Assembly: GCA_964016985.1 (NCBI GenBank)
Contig: OZ024828.1
Coordinates: 9,328,610 to 9,392,609 of the forward strand
Direction of reading: 5' to 3'
DNA length: 64,000 nt
Origin: Anodontia alba
Lineage: Eukaryota > Mollusca > Bivalvia > Lucinida > Lucinidae
In this document: one piece after another, positions 40,101 through 55,100 of the stretch
Layout of the letters: every line of letters starts with the position of its first letter
Numbering within the stretch: the first letter of the stretch is position 1
Program-made: the position numbers and the translations under genes
The notes under the pieces: model-generated
Told to the model about the DNA's origin: nothing
What the model saw: the letters and a program-made list of their open reading frames with translations, nothing else
The model's database searches: none

Positions 40101-43100
40101 TAAGAATATTTTCCTTTGATTTGACCTGGTGACCTAGTTTTTGACCTGAAGTGATCCAGTTTTAAACCTTCAAACCTGACCTAGGTTTCATAGGGGCAAA
40201 CATTCTGAGCAAGTTTCATCAAGACTGGGTAAAAACTGTGGGTAAACACTGTGGCCTCTAGAGTGTTAACAAACTAATTGTTGGCGATGGACGATGGACG
40301 ACGGTGGACGAACGATGGACAGAGGGTGATCACAACAGCTCACCCTGCTTGCTCTAGCTGACAAATATTTTAGCAATAGAGACATAATAATGGACTAGTT
40401 CAACCTTTACCACTCTCTAGGTAAATTCAGCAGGTGACGTTGATCATAAATCTGTGATATTTGTAGTAATTTTCCCAGAAAATAGGCTTATAAATTTCAT
40501 GCAAATTGTTTCCTAAGGAGATAATTTGCATGAAATAACTAAACCTATTTTATGATACAATTGCATGAAATGTCAAAGTCTGTTTTCTAGGAAAAATAAG
40601 AAAAATATTTCACATTGTCATCTGCTGAAATTTTTACAAAGCCAGCTAAGGATTAAATTTTAGGGCAAGCTTATAGTTTAATACAGTAAGTTAGAACAAT
40701 GGTCTTTTTACCTAGTGTTGAACAGTCTACCATTAAGTGCTTGTACAGTTTAATGTTGTTTTTTTTTTTTTGTTGTTTTTTACTCATCATTTTTTATGCT
40801 TTTGAAAATGGTGGGTTGGAGAAAAATTGGAGTCAAATGCTCACCCATGTTACAAATGAATTTGTGCTATAAGGAGGCTGGGGTGTACTTATAACAACTG
40901 TGCTAAGGCATGGTACTTACTTCGGACTTGAAGTTCCCCTGAAGCACTGGCCTTCCCATATCTGTTTTCAGTGAAACATGTATATTGGCCATCATCACCT
41001 GTCTGGACATTCTGTTAAAAAATATAAGCTACTTTTAATGAAAAAAGTAGGCAAAACTATGAAAACTAATAAAATTCTATCAAATAACTAGAGTAAATCT
41101 GGCAACCTATAGTATTCTCTGAACAAAATCAGTGAGCAACATATTGAAAATATTGTTCTCATTTTTTCACTTAGAATATGAGTTGACACTTCATACATAC
41201 TGTCTCTATGAGGCAATGCTATTCAGTACCCTCAAGGCCTCAACACATGGTTTAACCCATTGTAGACTGAATGAATTCGCCCATACTATATATAGGCAGA
41301 TTCTAATTTCAATTTTAGGTATGTCAGGCTATGTGATTTAGATATTCCTAGAGAAAAAATGGTTGAGCTATTTTGCAAACAATGAAGACTCTGATCAGAT
41401 GCTGTGTTCTGCAGCATCTTATATGGGTCTGCATTGTTTGTCAATTATCCTTTTAGGGGTCTCCAGACTATAATGGAATTGATACATTTTCAGGGGGGAA
41501 ATCCATACATGTGATCTTTTATGATCTGGCGTAAAACTCCCGATTTTTTGCCTCTCTGTAAGACCTCCCGCTAAAGAAGCAGAATCTCCCGCCAAGAAAA
41601 AAAATCCTTTGTTGGTTTTTCCTCGACCTACCATTTTAAGGTTTACCATTATGATGATCCAATAACCCAAATTTACCATGAGCTAAAAAAAAAAAAAAAA
41701 AAAAAAGCTTATGGTATGTTTTTTGTTTTACTTAATTTGAAAAAGTAACGGACTGTAATTAGTTCTGGCCTTGATTTTTCGCGCAGAGACGCAAAGTCGC
41801 GCATCACGCATTTAATATGACCAAATAATCCAATTAGCGTCAGTCAGTACATGCATTGATTATAACTGGCAAACAATTAATTTTAATCGCCGCACTTGTC
41901 ATAAACAGTATCATAATTGAGTACATCTACTCAATGTTCAATCAGTCAACGATGTCCACGCACCGACTAAAAAATCAAGATGAATAAAATGATAGATTTT
42001 GGGCCCGCAGCAGACGTAACAAGCGAAGGGAAGCAACTCAAATTGTCTAAGCACTTAGGATATGTGAGTTGCTCCCGTTCACTGTTATAGGGAACCAGTA
42101 CATCCAAAATGGCGTCCTCATTTGTTATTTCAGAGAACAAATGTTTTCAAACGTAATTTATCAGCTGGTCTCGATTAAATTTAATTGGTAGACATAGTCC
42201 CCCAGTGTATATACTGCCACTGAGTAATACTGAACCTACTGTAATGGTGAAATATGGCCGATAGCTTTACTGACAGCCATTTGATGTTGATTAATTTGCA
42301 GTGTCTCGGCAAACTACTGCCACGGACTTATATCGCGATCCGGATATATCGCGCTAGTGGAACTTGGACCCCAAGAACCGCGATATATTGGATCTACAGT
42401 GTATATGGTTATAGACTTTCAGCAGTATATTGCAGTCATATATGGACAATTGATCAAGACAATTAAAAGATGAACATGGTTCAAATTAGGGTGAATATTA
42501 TATATGGTTATAGCCTTTCAACAGTATTTCAGTCATATGTGGACAACTGAAGGATGAACATGTTATACAAAGAAACTAACATTATTCGGTGATCAAAGTC
42601 ACCATACATTTACAATTAAAACATTATATGGTGGTCTAAAGTATGTCCAAAAAAAAAAAAAACAAAAAAAAAACTTGTTACTAAAATGAATATTTTGGGA
42701 TGCGAAAAAACCTCCCTCTTTAAGACCAGGATCTCCCTCCTAAAAATTGCAGATCTCCCACTTTGTGTCCCAGAAAATATCACATGTATGGGAATCCCTT
42801 CTCAAAATTATAATTGTTCCCTTCTGAAAAGGGGTCTACTCTAAAAGGAAAGAATTTGCTCTCATTGGGAGCAAATTCTTTCCTTTTAGAGCAGATCCCT
42901 TTTCAGGAGGAACTTGACGTGAGAAAAGCAAATAGGAAATCACAAAAGTTGTCTATCTTGGCAGAACATCTGTATCCAGTCCCATTAATCTTTAGTGTGG
43001 TAAATGTTCTAAAATTTCAAACACTTTATTCCATACTATTTCGGCCTAAATTTTGCTTTTTTTATGCAGTTATTTCTTAAAATGCTTTGTAGATTGGCTA

Positions 43101-46100
43101 ACTGTGTAGACCCTGATCAGACTGCACTGTTTGCATATACCATTTTGTCAACAACTTTGCTGTACAAAATTTTAGATTATTTACCATACTAAGCATTTGA
43201 CAGATGACAAATTATTGATTTTTTTTTTTTGATTATTTTTATTTTTCACACGTGACTGGCATTGACATTTTAAGCCTATTGCTTTTTAAATTCAGCAGAG
43301 GATGATGAAATAATAAAAATAATAAAAAAATGTTTTGTTCTCTGGATGCCATGATACTTGTCAAGTTCCACACAAAAGAAAGAAATAAGACAGCATATGT
43401 ACATAAATATGGAAATTTGATGATTTCCATGGATTAACACAGGTGACAATTTTTTGCAAATTGTACATGCTGGCAATGACTCTTTCAAAATTAGTATTTC
43501 TCATTGGTTAATTACATAAAAAGCAGTGTCGCACATTATTAACAGCTGTGCACTAACTGGCGAAAAGCTGTGTATTAACAAGGCAATTCACACGCTGTTA
43601 ATGCACGGCTACGCAACTTTCAATATGATTGTACAGGGGCCACAGATTTGCTGCCATTACGAGATGTGTACTGCCTGGCCCTAAAACGAGCTTAGTCAGT
43701 GGAAATTACGTTCGCGAGACCTCGGTGAAAAGGCAAAACAAAATAGCGCAAGAAATAACAACAAATGTAGCAAATGTTTTCAGTTTTTATGCAATAATAG
43801 CGATCGAACATGTTTTTTCAATGCATTAACATTCGCCAGGTCCCTTGGGAGGTGTTGAAAACCGAGGCCAAAGGCCTCGGTTTTCAACCTCCCATGGGAC
43901 CTGGCGAATGTTAATGCAAGAAAAGCCATGTTTGATCCCTATATTGGCTGAGGGAAATTACAAAATGTGTCCTAGGCATATGCAAACTGTGCACGCCCAA
44001 AGTTGCCCCCAACCAGCCTCAGCATGGACACATGTACTTCACTCAAACAAGTCTGCAAGCTACAAATATTGCATAGCAAACTGAACATGCCCTGACAGAC
44101 TGTGCACAGTCTGTTCAGGGCTTGTGCAGTTTGCAAATGCCTGAGAAGATTATGTCATGATACATTTGTTTGTTTATTTGAGTTGGAGTTTTATGACCCA
44201 GTCAATACTGTTTAGGTCATGTTGAGCCATTCATGATAAAGGCCATGTATAATTACATCTATAGTAAGATTTCCTGTTCTATGGATGAAGTATCTTCTCC
44301 CTTCCAACTTCACGTCTCCTTTCTTCCAATATATAAGAGGTGTTGGCTTGCCATCTGTTTCACAGGGGAGGATAACAGAATGGCCTTCTGCAACTTTCAC
44401 CTTTGTCAATGGGATCTTTATCTCTGGCTTGTAAGCTGAAATAGTGAAATAAATATTCTTCTAAAATTATGCATGTATCGGTACTCATTAGGGAGGTGCT
44501 TCTAATGAGTACCCACAACATGTTTTGATAGAGAAACAATGACTAAAAATCAGCCCTTTGTCCTTAACCCATTGTAGTCGGGAGACCCGTAAAAGGGTAC
44601 AGTAAAACCTGTGTAAGACAGCCACCTTTGAAATTGACTTCAGCGGTTGATGTGGAAAGGTGGTTGTCTTATAAAGGTACATGTCATGTAATTTTGCTAG
44701 CAAAATTACATGACATGTACCTTTATAAGACAGACAACTTTTTCCATATCAACCACTATTTAAAGTCAGTCTTGAAGGTGGCTCTCTTACACAGGTTTTC
44801 TGTAATTGGCAAACAGTGTAGACCCAGATCAGACGCTGCAGAACACGGTGTCTGATGAGGGTCTCCACTATTTGCAAATAGTTTAGCCATTTTTCTCTAG
44901 GAATACGTAAATCTCAATGCCAGACGTACCTAAAATTGAAATTACACTCTTCCAATATATAGTGTGGAAGAGTCTATTCAGTATAGAATGGGTTAAAAAA
45001 GCATTGCATCCCTAGCTATCTATTTTACAAGACTCTAGGCAGTGATTTGGTGCTTATATTCTATACACTTGAAAATCAAAATTCATTAACCCTTGTCATG
45101 CTGAATAAATAAAGATGCCACACCCACTTCTAATTTTCAGCCATTCAGATTACTCGATCCAGGTAGTTGATACAAATTCATATACTTAATGACAAACAGT
45201 GCAGATCTAGATCAGTTGGCTTCTTCAGAAGCCAACTGATCTGGACCTACACTGTTTGTAAAGGCAGGGCATATCCAGGTTCAGCAGGACTAGGGTTAAT
45301 GCAAGCATGTCTGAGATGAGAAAGCAGACCTGATATAGATTTTGTCTGTAAACTGATGTCTGTAAATTGATATTTAGGCTAAATAAAAAACATTTGTGAT
45401 ACCAGCTATTCAATTGATCCTTTTGAGTCACAAGTTTTATGTCCCAGTCAACACTGTTAAGGTCATGTTGAGATGGTCAGTTAACCTACTCACACTTTTC
45501 CTGGGCTGACTTTAAAGTGATTAGCCAGTACTTTAAGCATATGCTTTTGCCAGTAACTGCATGACAACAGCTTTAATCAGTGGAAGGGGAGAATGACTGC
45601 AAAAACTATTTCAAGATCAATCTCCATGAAATTATGTGGCTGACCTACGACTGGAACTTGCAGTGCCTGGATCTGCAGCCAGATGGGCTAACAACTGCAC
45701 TATGAAGCCTGGCCTAATTGATCCTGGTTTTTTGGCTCTAAACCCAACCCCAAAGCTTTCAATCAGAAACAAATTGGAGATTAGATTGTCCCTTGTTTTT
45801 TTTGTTTTTTTTTGTTCATACTCGCAATGTAATATTGTCATCTTTATCTTATTTCTGCAATCAAGAAAACTTCTCACATTTCTAGATTAATTTTGTCATC
45901 ACTGTTTGATGTAGTCAGCTTATAATTATCAGAAGAATTTTTTTTCAGCTTAGAATATGATCAATAATACAACAATAATGGAACGATATTTCAAAACAAG
46001 GTTGGATCTAGGATGGTTTCTGAGGGGCTAGATTTGATTAAATTTGCGTACTTACTCTACATATTCAGAAGGACAAGCCTGAGCAAACAGTGTAGACCCA

Positions 46101-49100
46101 GACCAGATCCTGCTGAATGCAGCATCTGGTCTGGGTCTGCACTGTTTGCCACTCATCCAGCAATTTTATACATATTCATAGGTAATAAAATGGACTTGTT
46201 GAAGAGAAGCATAAGGTAAAGAGTATGCATATTTAGGGTGAATATGATATCCCAAATATATCATATTTATCCAAAATTTCCTACGAAAATGAAATTTTGA
46301 GTTAAAGGGGCTACTAATGTCTTCCACAGCTCTAGATAAAACCTTTTTTCAACCAAAAAGGAGTGATATTTTTCTTATTTCCCCACAAAAACATATGTTG
46401 TCGGTACTCATTATAAGGGCCTCACCAAGACACTTCTAATGAATACCCACAACATATGCTTTTTCTCCAATCAACAAACAAAATGTTCTGTGTACACATT
46501 AGAAGTACTTCACTGAGACACTTTTAATGAGTACCCATAACATGGCCGGCCTCGGTGGCTCAGTTGGATGCGCCGTCCGACTGGAGACCAGGAGGTCGCG
46601 GGTTCAACCCCCGCCGAGGTCGCCAACATTCTTTCTTGGAGACTGATCATGAAATATTTTCTACGGTCATTCTCTCCCTTCCGCTGATTCAAGATGGGCA
46701 GTTGTCAGTTTCTGGCGAAAGAATGTGCACAATACTGGTTAACCGCTTAGAGGACTAAGCCTGCCCAGTAAACATGTGGTTAGGTAAACTGACCGCGCTC
46801 GACATGACCCCATTGGGTTGCCTGGGCCGTAAAACCTCAACACAAACAAACAAACTAATAAAATGTTTTTGTGGAGGATCAAGAAATATATTCACCTGAT
46901 ACCCACTCCTATCTCCAGGTTTGGTCTTAATTTGTGTCAAATAAATGTTTGCTTAATCAAATAAGTACTTGTATACTTTCCATAATTTGGCTGAAGAACA
47001 CAGAAAATGATTTGAGAACTACCATAATAACCCTAAATATTGGGACAAACAGGCCTGAGCAAACTGTGTAGACCCAGATCTTATCAGAATCTACACAGTT
47101 TGCGATTCATCCAGTAGTTTTTACACATTTTTCAACATGTGTTAATTTTAGGAAAAGTGTGTGACTGAATGGCAAACAGTGTGGATCCTGAAAGACTCCA
47201 CACTGTTTGCTCACATATATCTGTCCAAACATTTTAGTTAAATAAGGTACTTATGTTGACACAGTATACAAAAGCTGGTCTTAACCCTTGTCCTGCTGAA
47301 TAAATTGCCATGCCCATTTCTAATTTTCAGCCAATCAGATTACTTGACCCAGATTTTTGATATAAATTCACATACTTAATGGCAAACAGTGCAGATCCAG
47401 ATCAGTTGGCTTCTTCAGAAGCCAACTGATCTGGATCTACACTGTTTGCAAAGGCAGGGTATATCCCGGTTCAGCAGGACAAGGGTTAATAGTGGAGTGG
47501 TCCTGAAATAAAGTGGTCTTTATAGTGGAATTTTACTTCACTTCCTTACCTAATATACTCAAAGACACATCCTTCCATTGGTACCCGTGGATGTTGGAAG
47601 CATTACACTGAATCACTTGGGCATCGTCCCGGGTCAGGTTTAGGAACCTCAACTGACCTAAGCTCAGTGTACGTCTTGGGTCTTTCATTATATCTGCAGT
47701 GACAAACAAAATCAATTCATGTAGTCAATGCTCTGAACAGTAAAATCTTAGCATAAAAACATGGAGAAATCTTTGAGGGAAGTTACCAATTTAGTTAAGG
47801 AAGCCGCTCTTCTCAAAATTTGACACTTCCCTGTACTGTGTTTTCTGAACAGTAAAATCTTAGTTCCAGACCATAAGGAATTCTTTGAAGCACATCACGA
47901 AAACATACATATATAATTTTGACCCCCTTAAACCCCACTTTTTTATAGTAAAACTGGGGTTTACAGGGGTACACATTATTTTTCTTATTTCTGCTCAAAA
48001 ACATAGATTGTGGGTACTTGTTAGAACCGCCTCACTGAGGTGGTTCTAATGAGTACCCACAATCTATGTTTTGAGCAGAAATATGAAAAATGTCAGGGGT
48101 TTTTAATTTGAAAATTTTCAGTTTTTGGAGGTGAAATTTTCTAAATATTTGAATAGGCATGTTTTCGTAATGCAAATTATCAATTTAACAAATGGCCTGC
48201 CAGTGCAAAACTTGATACTTCACTTTACTACGGTAAAAGTACTGAACAGTACAATCTTGGTTCCAAAATATGACAAATTCTTTGATGAAAGTAACCAATT
48301 TTGCAAAGGGAGGTAATTGCTTCCATTTGCAAAATTTTTTATTTTCCTTTATTATGGTACAAGCTCTGAAAGTAAACTCTTAATTACTTTGAAAACATGA
48401 AGAAAACTTAAAGGTTAACAGGTAACCAATTTTGGAAAGTGAGGCAACTGAATTGTCTCCCTTTTCAAAATTTGATATTTTCCTTTTTCTTGGCAAATGT
48501 TTTGAAAGTAAAAATTGTAGTTCCACAAAAAGGAGAAATCTTTGAGCCAAGTAATCAATTATGCAAAGCAAGGCAATTAAATTGCCTCTCTTTGCAAGAT
48601 TTGTTACTTCCCTTTACTTCATTTGTGATTAGTCATAAGAAATTCTGATTATTTTTCTGTTTAATCTTTTTTTAACATTAACCATTATCTGTACGTATGA
48701 TTATTTTTTGTTCTGGCAAAATGTATAGGTATTTTTCTTATTTCTCAACAGAAACATGTGTGTGGCAGCAAGCTACTAATGTTTTTTTGCAAAACATCAC
48801 GAAATCATGCCTATATAATTTTGACCCCCTTAAACCCCACTTTTATATAGTAAAACTGGGGTTTACAGAGGTATATATTATTTTTCTTATTTCTGCTCAA
48901 AACTTTGATGGTGGACACTCATTAGAACTGCCTCGCTGAGGTGGTTCTAACGACTACCCACAAACAAAGATTTTGAGCAGAAATATGAAAAATATGAGTT
49001 TTTTATCTGAAAAATTTTCAGTTTTTGGAAGTGAAATTTTCTATATATTGAAAATAGGCATGTTTTCGTAATGGAAGACAGTGAAGTCCCTGATCAGCCT

Positions 49101-52100
49101 GCACACTGATGCAGGCTGATCAGATACAAAATCATAAGATACTGTGGCCTACAGTGCTTGAACAATCTACTTGTCCTACATGGCCTGAGGTATTGTGATT
49201 TTAATAAATTATAATGGGGAAAAGTAAAAATTGTCACTAACTTGTCCTGCAGCCTGGGGCATTTGTCGAGGCAATTCTAACGGGTACCCACAATCTATGT
49301 TTTGAGCAGAAATATGAAAAATATCAGAATTTTTTATCTGAAAATCTTCATTTTTTTGGTGTTAAAATTTTCAGTATGTTTGAATAGGCTTGGGTTCGTA
49401 ATGTGCTTTGTGGAAACCAAGGATCCAAGGCCTCTTTGAATGGAGATTGAAGAATCTGACCAGACTGCCAGGATGCACAGGCTGATCAGGGCCCAGTTGT
49501 TCAAAACTAACGATGTCGCTATTTAATGTATTGTTAAAACATTGATCATTAAATATGGCATATATGTTTATATTTTTGCTGAAAAAATGTGACTAGCTTT
49601 TGCATTTACAAAATCTACTCACATTTTTTCAGCAAAAGTACCTCTGAATTTGGTATTGTACTTACTAGAACAGTAACATTTTGATCAATAACAAGCTCAT
49701 TAAGCTAACAAGGCTTTGAACAACTGGGCTCTGATCTTCACTGGATGCACGTCATAAGGTACTTTTCTCACATTGTAGTTCAAATTATTTGCAAACCACT
49801 TAGTTTGCAGGTGTTTTATTTTTTTCAATTTGGAATATCTAAACTTTATACAAATGCAAAGAATACATTCTTGCATTTGTATGTAAATTTTATAAACTTC
49901 AACATTTTGAAAAAGCAAAATAAATTATTTGTCATTAGATATGGCAGAATTTGGGAGGAACATTTAACTTTGTAAATGGAACATATAATTTAACCCTTGT
50001 CCTGCTGAACCCGGATATATCCTGCCTTTGCAAACAGTGTAGATCCAGATCAGTTGGCTTCTGAAGAAGCCAACTGATCTGGATCTGCACTGTTTGCCAT
50101 TAAGTATGTGAATTTATAGCAACAATCCAGATCAAGTAATCTGATTGGCTGAAAATTACAAGAAGGTGTGGCATCTTAATTTATTCAGCAGGACAAGGGT
50201 TAAAACTAGTAATGTAATATACTTTTCAACATAAAGTATGTCGTCTATATTGATTTGAAAACTGTAAATTGTAGCAGATAACATATAATATTATTTCCTT
50301 ATTTTTTTTATTTTTTTATTTTTTTTTTGCAAGAAATATGGCTTGACAATTTCTGTGAATAATCCTTTCTATGCTGATTACTTACATGCAATGTTAATAA
50401 GTATTTTCCATATCACAAATCTATCATCTGTTAATATTGTGATAAGGGTTAAAACTAAGAATTCCTTAAGACAAAGAATTCATACAATAACCATCTATTA
50501 AAATGAATCAAATGACACAGTTCACTATAACCTTCACCCTTCTTTTGACAACAATTAGTTGACAATAATGGAGGATCAGTTTTCTTATTAGTACTCTGAC
50601 AATAACAAGAGGACCATGATGGTCCTATATCTCTCACCTGAGCATACAGCTTTTCATACTTACTGTTGAAGTTTCAGCCAAGTTCACTGCTCTAAGATTT
50701 TGTATAAATTTTATAGCACTGCCCCTAAGTGCCATGTTTTTTTCATGCATCATATGGCTTGAACTGAATCTTGAAAGAGGGTCACCAAAGGAACATTTCT
50801 GCCAAGTTATATTGAAATTGGCCCAGTTGTTTCTGACAAAAAGATTTTTAAAGTGTTTTATATAGCTATGTAGGGAAAATAAGCCCCACCCCCTATTGGC
50901 CATGTTTTTTGATGAATCATGACAGCTTGTACAAACTTGGTAGAGGGTCACCAAAGGAATATTCCTGCCAAGTATTGAAATTGATTCAGTGGTTTTTGAC
51001 AAGAAGATTTTTAAAGTTTTCTATTTAGATATATAGGGAAAATAAGCCCCACTCCTAGCAGCCATGTTTTTTGACGAATCATGATTGCTTGAACAATCTT
51101 GGTAGAGGGTCACTAAAGCAACATTCCTGCCAAGTAATATTGAAATCAGTCATGTGGTTTCTGACAAGAAGAATTTTAAAATTTTCTATACAGATATACA
51201 GTGTAGCTCCAATACATCGCGGTCCGTTATTTCGCGAAATCCAGTATATCGCGAATAGGCCATGGCTCCCAAATTTTCGAAAAGCAAAAAAAAAAAAAAA
51301 AATTTTTTTAAAACATAAAATGTTTGTTGTTTTATTTAACTTCAGAAAAAAAAAAGCGTTCCGCCTCCGGTAATTGATTTTTCGCGCCTATCCCGACGCT
51401 AAGTCGCGCGTCAGGTATTATATGATAAACAATCCACTTAGTGTCAATCAGCACACGTTGATTATAATTGGCAAACAATAAATTATATCGCCGTAATTGT
51501 CGTAATCATTATCATCATTTAGTACATAGATCTACTCAATGCTCAATGAGTCAATGATGCCCACAAACTAATTTTGCTCAGCAGGGGAAAACGGTCCACC
51601 TCCTTTTCAACACCAGCAAATTTTACAAGACAGTAGTCTTACGATGTTTCTGTCCAACATACACAGATCGTAGTCCGCTTATTTTACACTTCTGTAGATA
51701 TAAATATTTCAGAAGAAAACAACTGCGTCAAAAAAAAAAAAAAACAAAAAAAAACAAACAATAAAAAAAATAAATAAAAAGAAATTAACTTTGTTTTTTT
51801 TGCGCCCGCAATATAAGCGAAGGGAAGCAACTCAAGTTATCTTAGCACAATGGAGTAACTTCCCTTCGCCAGAGTATCCAAAATGGCGTCCTAAATTGTC
51901 AATCCGATGATTTCTTGTTTTCAAACGTAGTTTATCAGCTGGTTTCGATTGGAATTACTTGTTAGACATAGCGCACCATTGTAAATCATTCCATTGAGCA
52001 ATTCTAATCCAATTTTAATTAGGAAATATGGTGACAACATAACTGAATGCCATTTATCCGTGATGTCTCAGCAAACTACCACAGCGACAAACCGAGCGAG

Positions 52101-55100
52101 AGTTATGCACGCCGTTATACATGCATGGTACATGTCGGGACTTATATCGCGCTCCGACCGCATCGCGGTTTCAGGGTTATGGACCCGCAATACCGCGATA
52201 TATTGGAGCTACACTGTATACGGAAAATAAGCCCCGCCCCCTGGTGGCCATGTTTTTTGATGTATCATGAGGGCTTGAACAATCTTGGTAGAAGGTCACC
52301 AAAGCAACATTCCTGCCAAGTTACATTGAACTCGATCCAACAGTTTCTTATGAGAAGATTTTTAAAGTTTTCTATATATATATAGGGAAAATATGCCCCG
52401 CCCCTGGCAGCCATGTTTTTTTGATGAATCATAACAGCTTGAACAATCTTGGTAGAGGGTTACAAAAGGAACATTCCTGCGGTGTTATACTGGAATCGGT
52501 CCAGTGGTTTCTGACAAGAAGATTTTTTAAAGTTTTACATATAGGTATATAGGGAAAAGAAGCCCCACCCTCTGGCGGCCATGTTTTTTGATGAATCCAA
52601 ATGGCTTGAACCATCTTGGTAGAGGATCACCAAAGGAACATTTCTGCAAAATTATATTGAAATCGATCTAGTGGTTTCTGACAAGAAGATTTTTAAAGTT
52701 TTCTATATAGATATATAGGGAAAATAAGCCCCGCCCCCTGGCGGCCATGTTTTTTTATGAATCCAAATGGCTTGAACAATCTTGGTAGAGGATCACCAAA
52801 GGAACATTTCTGCAAAATTATATTGAAATCGGTCCAGTGGTTTCTGACATGAAGATTTTTTAAAGTTTTCTATATAGGGAAAATAAGCCCTGCCCCCTGG
52901 CAGCCATATTTTCAGACAAATCCAAATGGTTTGAATCATCTTGGTAGAGGATCACCAAAGGAACATTTCTGCAAAATTATATTGAAATCGGTCCAGAGGT
53001 TTCTGACAAGAAGATTTTTTAAGTTTTTAGTTAAAAAATCTATTTTTAGCTCCTGTGACCTAGATATGCAATGGACCAGAACCATTTAAACAACTTTGAA
53101 AGAGGACCAACCAAGAATCATTCCTGTGAAGTTTGGTCAAAATCCAATCAGTGGTTTAGGAGGAGATGTTGTTTAAAGATTGTTGACGGACGGACGGACG
53201 CGAACATTGACGGACGGTGAGTGACCACAATAGCTCACCTTAGGCCTTCGGCTCAGGTGAGCTAAAAAGCTTGACTTTTTTTTTTTTTTTTTTTCAGTTG
53301 TCTTCTCATCTCTCTTCTCATCTGGTACATGAAATGATTTTAATAAAATGTCTAATCCTTAGTCATTAAAGAATCAAATTTAAATATAAGCAGGCAATAT
53401 TTCAATAGCTGAGATAGCTCAGTCTGTAGCGAGGTTTGTCTCAGGACTAGATGCACATCAGTCATTTGCAGCACAGGTTTGAGTCCAGCTGGGGACATAA
53501 GGGTAGTTAATTTATGTAGGAATGGTTGGCAGTTCCTTCCCTATTGCTATGGTTTCACAGGGGTATTGCCTATAAAACTGGCAACTACCCGAACTTTCCT
53601 CCAAGTGGACTGGGTGGCCTAGTGGTTAGCGCACTCTACTTTCAAGCTGGATATCATGGCTTCGATTCTTGCTCGAGTTGAGACAATTTTCAGACCATTA
53701 GTACACCTAGCTCATACTCAAAATGCCCTGAGTTGAGTATAAAGTGGACAGGGAGGTGCTTCTTGACAGACATCGGCACCAAGTGTGCATGGGTGATCCA
53801 AGGCTGTACAAATACATGTATGTAACAATCGCCGCTGCCTCTATGTGCCTTGGGTGCCTGGTAGTGTAAAAAATCTGCATAACAACAACAAAACCTTTCC
53901 TCCACCACTGAACTATCCACTAGATTATAGCCAGATTAAACTGTTTAAGGAAGATGAAGAAAATATTTTTTCAAGAAAAATAGTGCTTGATATTTCCCAT
54001 GGAGATAATTCACATGAAAAATTAATTCCTATTATCTAAGAAAAAATACAACAATTCCTATTTTCTTAACCCTTAAACTGCCAATCACAACAACTGTCGT
54101 CTGCTTTGTCATCTGCTTGTGATTTTAAAAGTCATTTCAGCAAACAGTGTGGACCCAGGTCAAACTGCTTAGGGGAGCAGTCTGATCTGGGTCCACACTG
54201 TTTACCGGTATGCAAAAATAGGTTTGAAAAGTTTGCAAGAATATTCAGCAGACGACATAAACAGACAACATTTTCAGATGCAGGTTTTCTTGGCATTTTA
54301 AGGATTAAAAAAAAAATTGTGGTCTGCAGATGTCATGATATATTTGTTAGTTTTGTTAGCATGAGAATATAGGTAAATTTCAAGACAGGGTCTTGTTCTT
54401 TTAATTACTGATATCAATGTCATTTTTACTGTTACAGTGATGACAATAAAATGCAGAGGAAAATGTAAGAATCATCCACTGATAGGTTATTCAGTCAATC
54501 CTCAGCTCCAGATAAGGCATTTTTTTCAAATGAAAAGTACTAACATTTTTCTTATTTTTCTAAGAAAACACATATTGTGGTACTCATTAGAAGCAAGCAC
54601 CTTGGAAAGGTGCTGCTAATGAGTACCCACAAGATATATATTTGTGGAGAAATAAGAAAAAATATTTTATGGATAACCCTCTTATCTGAAGTTATGGCAA
54701 AGCACACAAAAAAAACAGTTTCAAATTTTGCATAAAAGATATTTATAATAGAGCCTAAAGTCACATCAAACGATGCAGCTGAGTAATCTTACGAGTGTAA
54801 TCAACCTGTGCTCAACAGGTGAACATCAAGGACCCAGATCAGACTGCACAGACACTGCACATCTGTGTGGTTGGGCCACAGTTTTGGCAGTTCACTATAT
54901 ATATTCCAGAAGTTACAAATACTGAAACATGAAGATCCTTGTCTGACTGCAAAGATCCACAAACATGCCTTGGCTTTTTAGTACTTGTGTACAAGGTATG
55001 GGTGATTATTCTATAGTGGGGTTCAATTATTTTTTTCTTATCTGAACATCATATTTTCTTTATCTTTTTGATGCATGAAGAAACCATATTTGATAACTAA

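Larger units (their letters stand above)
37527..40920 (-). other. Intron between Ig5 and Ig6 exons
   Basis: Nearly filled by a family E element and a family P element in the same orientation, with palindromes at 39318-39390 and 40460-40610. Confidence 0.85.
41012..44256 (-). other. Intron within Ig5
   Basis: Contains a family J palindrome, a composite 1.3-kb element (41500-42770) enclosing a relative of the 51199-52216 pogo-like element, a perfect hairpin, a family N element, a family O element and a SINE fragment next to the Ig5 donor. Confidence 0.8.
44436..47549 (-). other. Intron between Ig4 and Ig5 exons
   Basis: Contains a family J palindrome split by a TA-flanked element, two family H elements, a diverged SINE, a CAAACAGTGTAGACCCAGA palindrome (46084-46150), paired family-B hairpins, a young SINE and a family Q-like palindrome (47020-47250). 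Confidence 0.85.
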
